A DNA stretch of 64,000 nucleotides from Aquariibacter albus (GTDB lineage Bacteria; Pseudomonadota; Gammaproteobacteria; Burkholderiales; Burkholderiaceae_C). The position numbers were made by a program, and so were the translations under genes. The notes below the pieces were generated by a model. It saw only the letters and a program-made list of their open reading frames with translations. It was not told where the DNA came from and searched no databases. The stretch is from NCBI RefSeq assembly GCF_014145335.1, contig NZ_JACIVI010000001.1, positions 1,178,001 through 1,242,000 of the forward strand, in the 5' to 3' direction. Position 1 is the stretch's first letter; each line of letters opens with the position of its first letter. Shown here one piece after another: positions 61,963-64,000 of the stretch.

Positions 61963-64000
61963 CAGGCCTTCTCTCCCAGCCGGCGGCGACCGCGGCGGCG
62001 CAGCCAGATGCCCACGATGAAGGCCTGCAGCAGGGCCGCGAGGGCCACGATCACGGCCATCACCCAGGGCGCGTGGTGCAGGCGCCAACTCAGCCAGGTC
62101 CAGGGGGGCAGGTCGCCCAGGGTGTAGGTCGGCGCATCGACGATGAAGGAGCGGGTCTTGCCGTCGCCGGTCAGCACCGAGACGTTGCCGAACACGCCGG
62201 CCCGGGCCTCGCCGTCGAGCAGGGCGTGGGCGAGCAGGTTCCAGCCCTCGGCGTCGCGGGCGATCAGCAGCGAGGCGCTGCGCTCGCCGTGCAGCGGGGA
62301 GACGATCTGCTGGATCAGGGCCTGCGGCCAGACGCCCTGCCCCAGCAGCTGGCCGAGCGCACCGGCGCCGACTTCACCGTCGACCGTCTGCCACCAGGGC
62401 TGCAGGCGGGCCAGGCGGCTCCAGCTCCAGACCAGCTCCTGCTGCTGCACGCCGCCGGCGCTGCCGACGCGCAGCGGCAGGTGCTCGCCCCAGCTGGACA
62501 GCAGGGGCTGGCGGCCGGGTTCGCCGAAGACGATCAGGTCCTTGTCGCCCTGGGCGGCGACCTCGGCCGGGCTGAGCACGCTCAGGCGCAGCGCGGGGTA
62601 GCCGGTCTGGCCGCCCCAGTGCGCCATCAGGCCGAGGAAGAGCGAGGCCGCGCCGGGGCTGACCGTCTCGGCCATGACCACGGCCGTGCGGGCGAAATCG
62701 GCCTGGCGCGCATAGGGGAAGCCGCCGTTGCCGAAGACAGCCAGGTTGGGGAGCTGGATGAAGTGCGGCACGCCGACGAGGTCCAGCTGCGAATCGGCCA
62801 GCAGCGCGCCGCGCAGGGTGTCGGGCGTGGTGTCCTTGCACTCGCCCTCCTTCGCGATCTGGAAGCCGAAGTAGATGTCGAGCTTGTTGTCCTGCGGGTA
62901 GAGGCGGTCGGTGGGCAGGCCGATGGTGTACTCGACGGCCTTGGACGCGGCATCCAGCGAACCGCTCAGCGGCGAGGAGCCGGCGAAGAGCTCGTTCACA
63001 TTCACCGTCAGCGCCGACTGCTTGCCCAGCGGCGTCGGGTTGTAGGTGTAGGCCAGGGTCAGGGGCGCGGACTTGCGGTTCCAGAAGAACAGGTCGGGCG
63101 GCAGCTGGAAGGGCACGTTCACATAGCCGGCGTTGCTGACCTGCAGGCGCTCCAGCTCGACCAGCTCGCCGAACTTGATCGGCCGGGTGGTGGAGGCCCA
63201 GCGCGGCGCGTCGTTCACGCCGCGCGGGGCGGGCAGGTTCAGCTCGCGGACCAGGGTCTCGTCGCCGGCCAGGCCGTGCTGGCCCAGGGCCAGGGCCTGG
63301 GCGGCGGTGCGCAGGTCCTCGCCATGCCGGCCGTAGAGCAGCAGCACCGAGCTGCCGCTGTCGCTGGGGTGATCGCGCACGAGCAGCATCGGCCCGGTGG
63401 CCTGCGGCAGGCCCATGGCCTCGGCCCAGGCGGGCAGGCCGGCGGCGCTGCTGAGCAGGGCGATGACATGGCCGCGCGGCAGGCCGGCGCCCTCGGCCAC
63501 GCGGAAGCGCGGCGTGGCATTGCGCGCGGTGGTGCCGATCCAGGAGGCGACGATGCCCGCGGCTTCCAGCACCGGTCCGCCCGGGTTGGCCGGCAGCTGC
63601 ACCTGGACCGGATCGGGCTGGCCCTGGCCCCAGCGCTGCAGGAAGGGGGCGGGCAGGCGGCGCAGGCGGTCGCTCAGGCGCAGCAGGCTGCCGTCGAGCC
63701 GCAGCAGGGTGTCGGGCAGGATCTCGGCCCACAGCGAGCTGTGCGCCGGGTCCTCGCAGGTCAGGGTGTAGTGGCCGAGCAGCTGGAAGGACAGGCTGTT
63801 GCTGCCCTTGAGCGCGTAGACGTCGAGCGGCACCTCGAACCCACGGGTTTCGAGCTTGCCGCTGGCGCCCTCGGCCGAGGCGGTGACCGAGTAGGTGGCC
63901 TGCAGTGCCCCGTTGAGGTAGACGTTGATCTGGCTGAGCTTGGCCAGCAGCGCCGGCGAATGACGCAGCTTGACGGTGAGGCTGGCGTTGCGCACCAGCT
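61962..64000 (-). CDS. bcsB: Cellulose synthase periplasmic subunit BcsB (5' end outside window)
   Basis: About 680 residues of BcsB, the membrane-anchored periplasmic partner of the cellulose synthase BcsA that guides the glucan through the periplasm. The visible part contains the carbohydrate-binding and flavodoxin-like domains (GVPHFIQLPNLAVFGNGGFPYA; DLIVFGEPGRQPLL) and ends with the single C-terminal membrane helix (WVMAVIVALAALLQAFIVGIWL) and a basic tail. The start codon and signal peptide lie beyond 64000. bcsA is expected upstream, outside the window. Confidence 0.93.
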   Translation of the reverse strand, partial: LVRNASLTVKLRHSPALLAKLSQINVYLNGALQATYSVTASAEGASGKLETRGFEVPLDVYALKGSNSLSFQLLGHYTLTCEDPAHSSLWAEILPDTLLRLDGSLLRLSDRLRRLPAPFLQRWGQGQPDPVQVQLPANPGGPVLEAAGIVASWIGTTARNATPRFRVAEGAGLPRGHVIALLSSAAGLPAWAEAMGLPQATGPMLLVRDHPSDSGSSVLLLYGRHGEDLRTAAQALALGQHGLAGDETLVRELNLPAPRGVNDAPRWASTTRPIKFGELVELERLQVSNAGYVNVPFQLPPDLFFWNRKSAPLTLAYTYNPTPLGKQSALTVNVNELFAGSSPLSGSLDAASKAVEYTIGLPTDRLYPQDNKLDIYFGFQIAKEGECKDTTPDTLRGALLADSQLDLVGVPHFIQLPNLAVFGNGGFPYARQADFARTAVVMAETVSPGAASLFLGLMAHWGGQTGYPALRLSVLSPAEVAAQGDKDLIVFGEPGRQPLLSSWGEHLPLRVGSAGGVQQQELVWSWSRLARLQPWWQTVDGEVGAGALGQLLGQGVWPQALIQQIVSPLHGERSASLLIARDAEGWNLLAHALLDGEARAGVFGNVSVLTGDGKTRSFIVDAPTYTLGDLPPWTWLSWRLHHAPWVMAVIVALAALLQAFIVGIWLRRRGRRRLGEKA

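Overview
The window is a 64 kb stretch of a very GC-rich bacterial chromosome. Gene content and order (polA next to a DUF2782-type gene and thrB, dapA-bamC, BPSS1780 and DUF3579 family proteins, a cbb3 oxidase cluster beside an FNR regulator, icd, mutL and miaA) point to a betaproteobacterium of the order Burkholderiales. The Rubrivivax/Leptothrix/Comamonadaceae side fits best, but this is an inference from content; no 16S rRNA gene is present. The only RNA gene recognised is tRNA-Ser(UGA).

Layout. 1-12.4 kb is housekeeping: DNA polymerase I (cut by the window start), homoserine kinase, argD-argF, an MFS transporter, a methyltransferase, dapA-bamC and a WalJ-type metallo-hydrolase. 12.4-16.6 kb holds a tiny lipoprotein, a RoxA-type ribosomal oxygenase, a SlyD-type isomerase, tRNA-Ser, apaH and a SapC-family gene. 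16.7-21.0 kb is a tight four-gene operon (UbiA-type prenyltransferase, flippase-like membrane protein, GT39 glycosyltransferase, HAD-IB phosphatase) that looks like a polyprenyl-phosphate-sugar pathway. 21.1-26.3 kb is an accessory island: a toxin-antitoxin pair whose toxin carries an amber codon, an ankyrin lipoprotein behind the remnant of a truncated gene, a low-GC O-acyltransferase frameshifted at a run of seven G, an IS3-family element with a ruined orfA, and a perfect 40-bp palindrome touching the IS end. 26.4-30.1 kb carries a quinohemoprotein alcohol dehydrogenase and icd. 30.2-40.3 kb is a complete cbb3 oxidase locus (ccoNOQP, ccoG, ccoH-like, ccoI, ccoS, a DsbD_2-like membrane protein) with an FNR-type regulator and a perfect FNR box upstream of ccoN. 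40.4-49.9 kb is housekeeping again (DUF192, pepN, fbp, a 5'-nucleotidase family lipoprotein, DedA, mutL). 49.9-52.8 kb is a second accessory island with a transposase scrap and a two-gene DUF262 + HEPN module that is a candidate defence system. 52.8-56.5 kb has YnfA, a pseudouridine synthase with a long repeat-rich basic tail, and miaA. 56.5-64 kb is a cellulose secretion operon read on the minus strand (bcsB, bcsZ, and a BcsC split into a TPR protein and a separate beta-barrel protein), cut by the window end.

How it fits together. The cco block is a self-contained microaerobic respiration unit: structural subunits, copper ATPase, assembly factors and their oxygen-sensing regulator. The cellulose block would export and trim a surface polysaccharide. 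The most unusual material is in the two islands: the possible phase switch in the acyltransferase, the dead MazF-type toxin beside a live antitoxin, and the DUF262-HEPN pair. Coordinates and translations were worked out by reading the sequence; family names come from recognised motifs and not from database searches.
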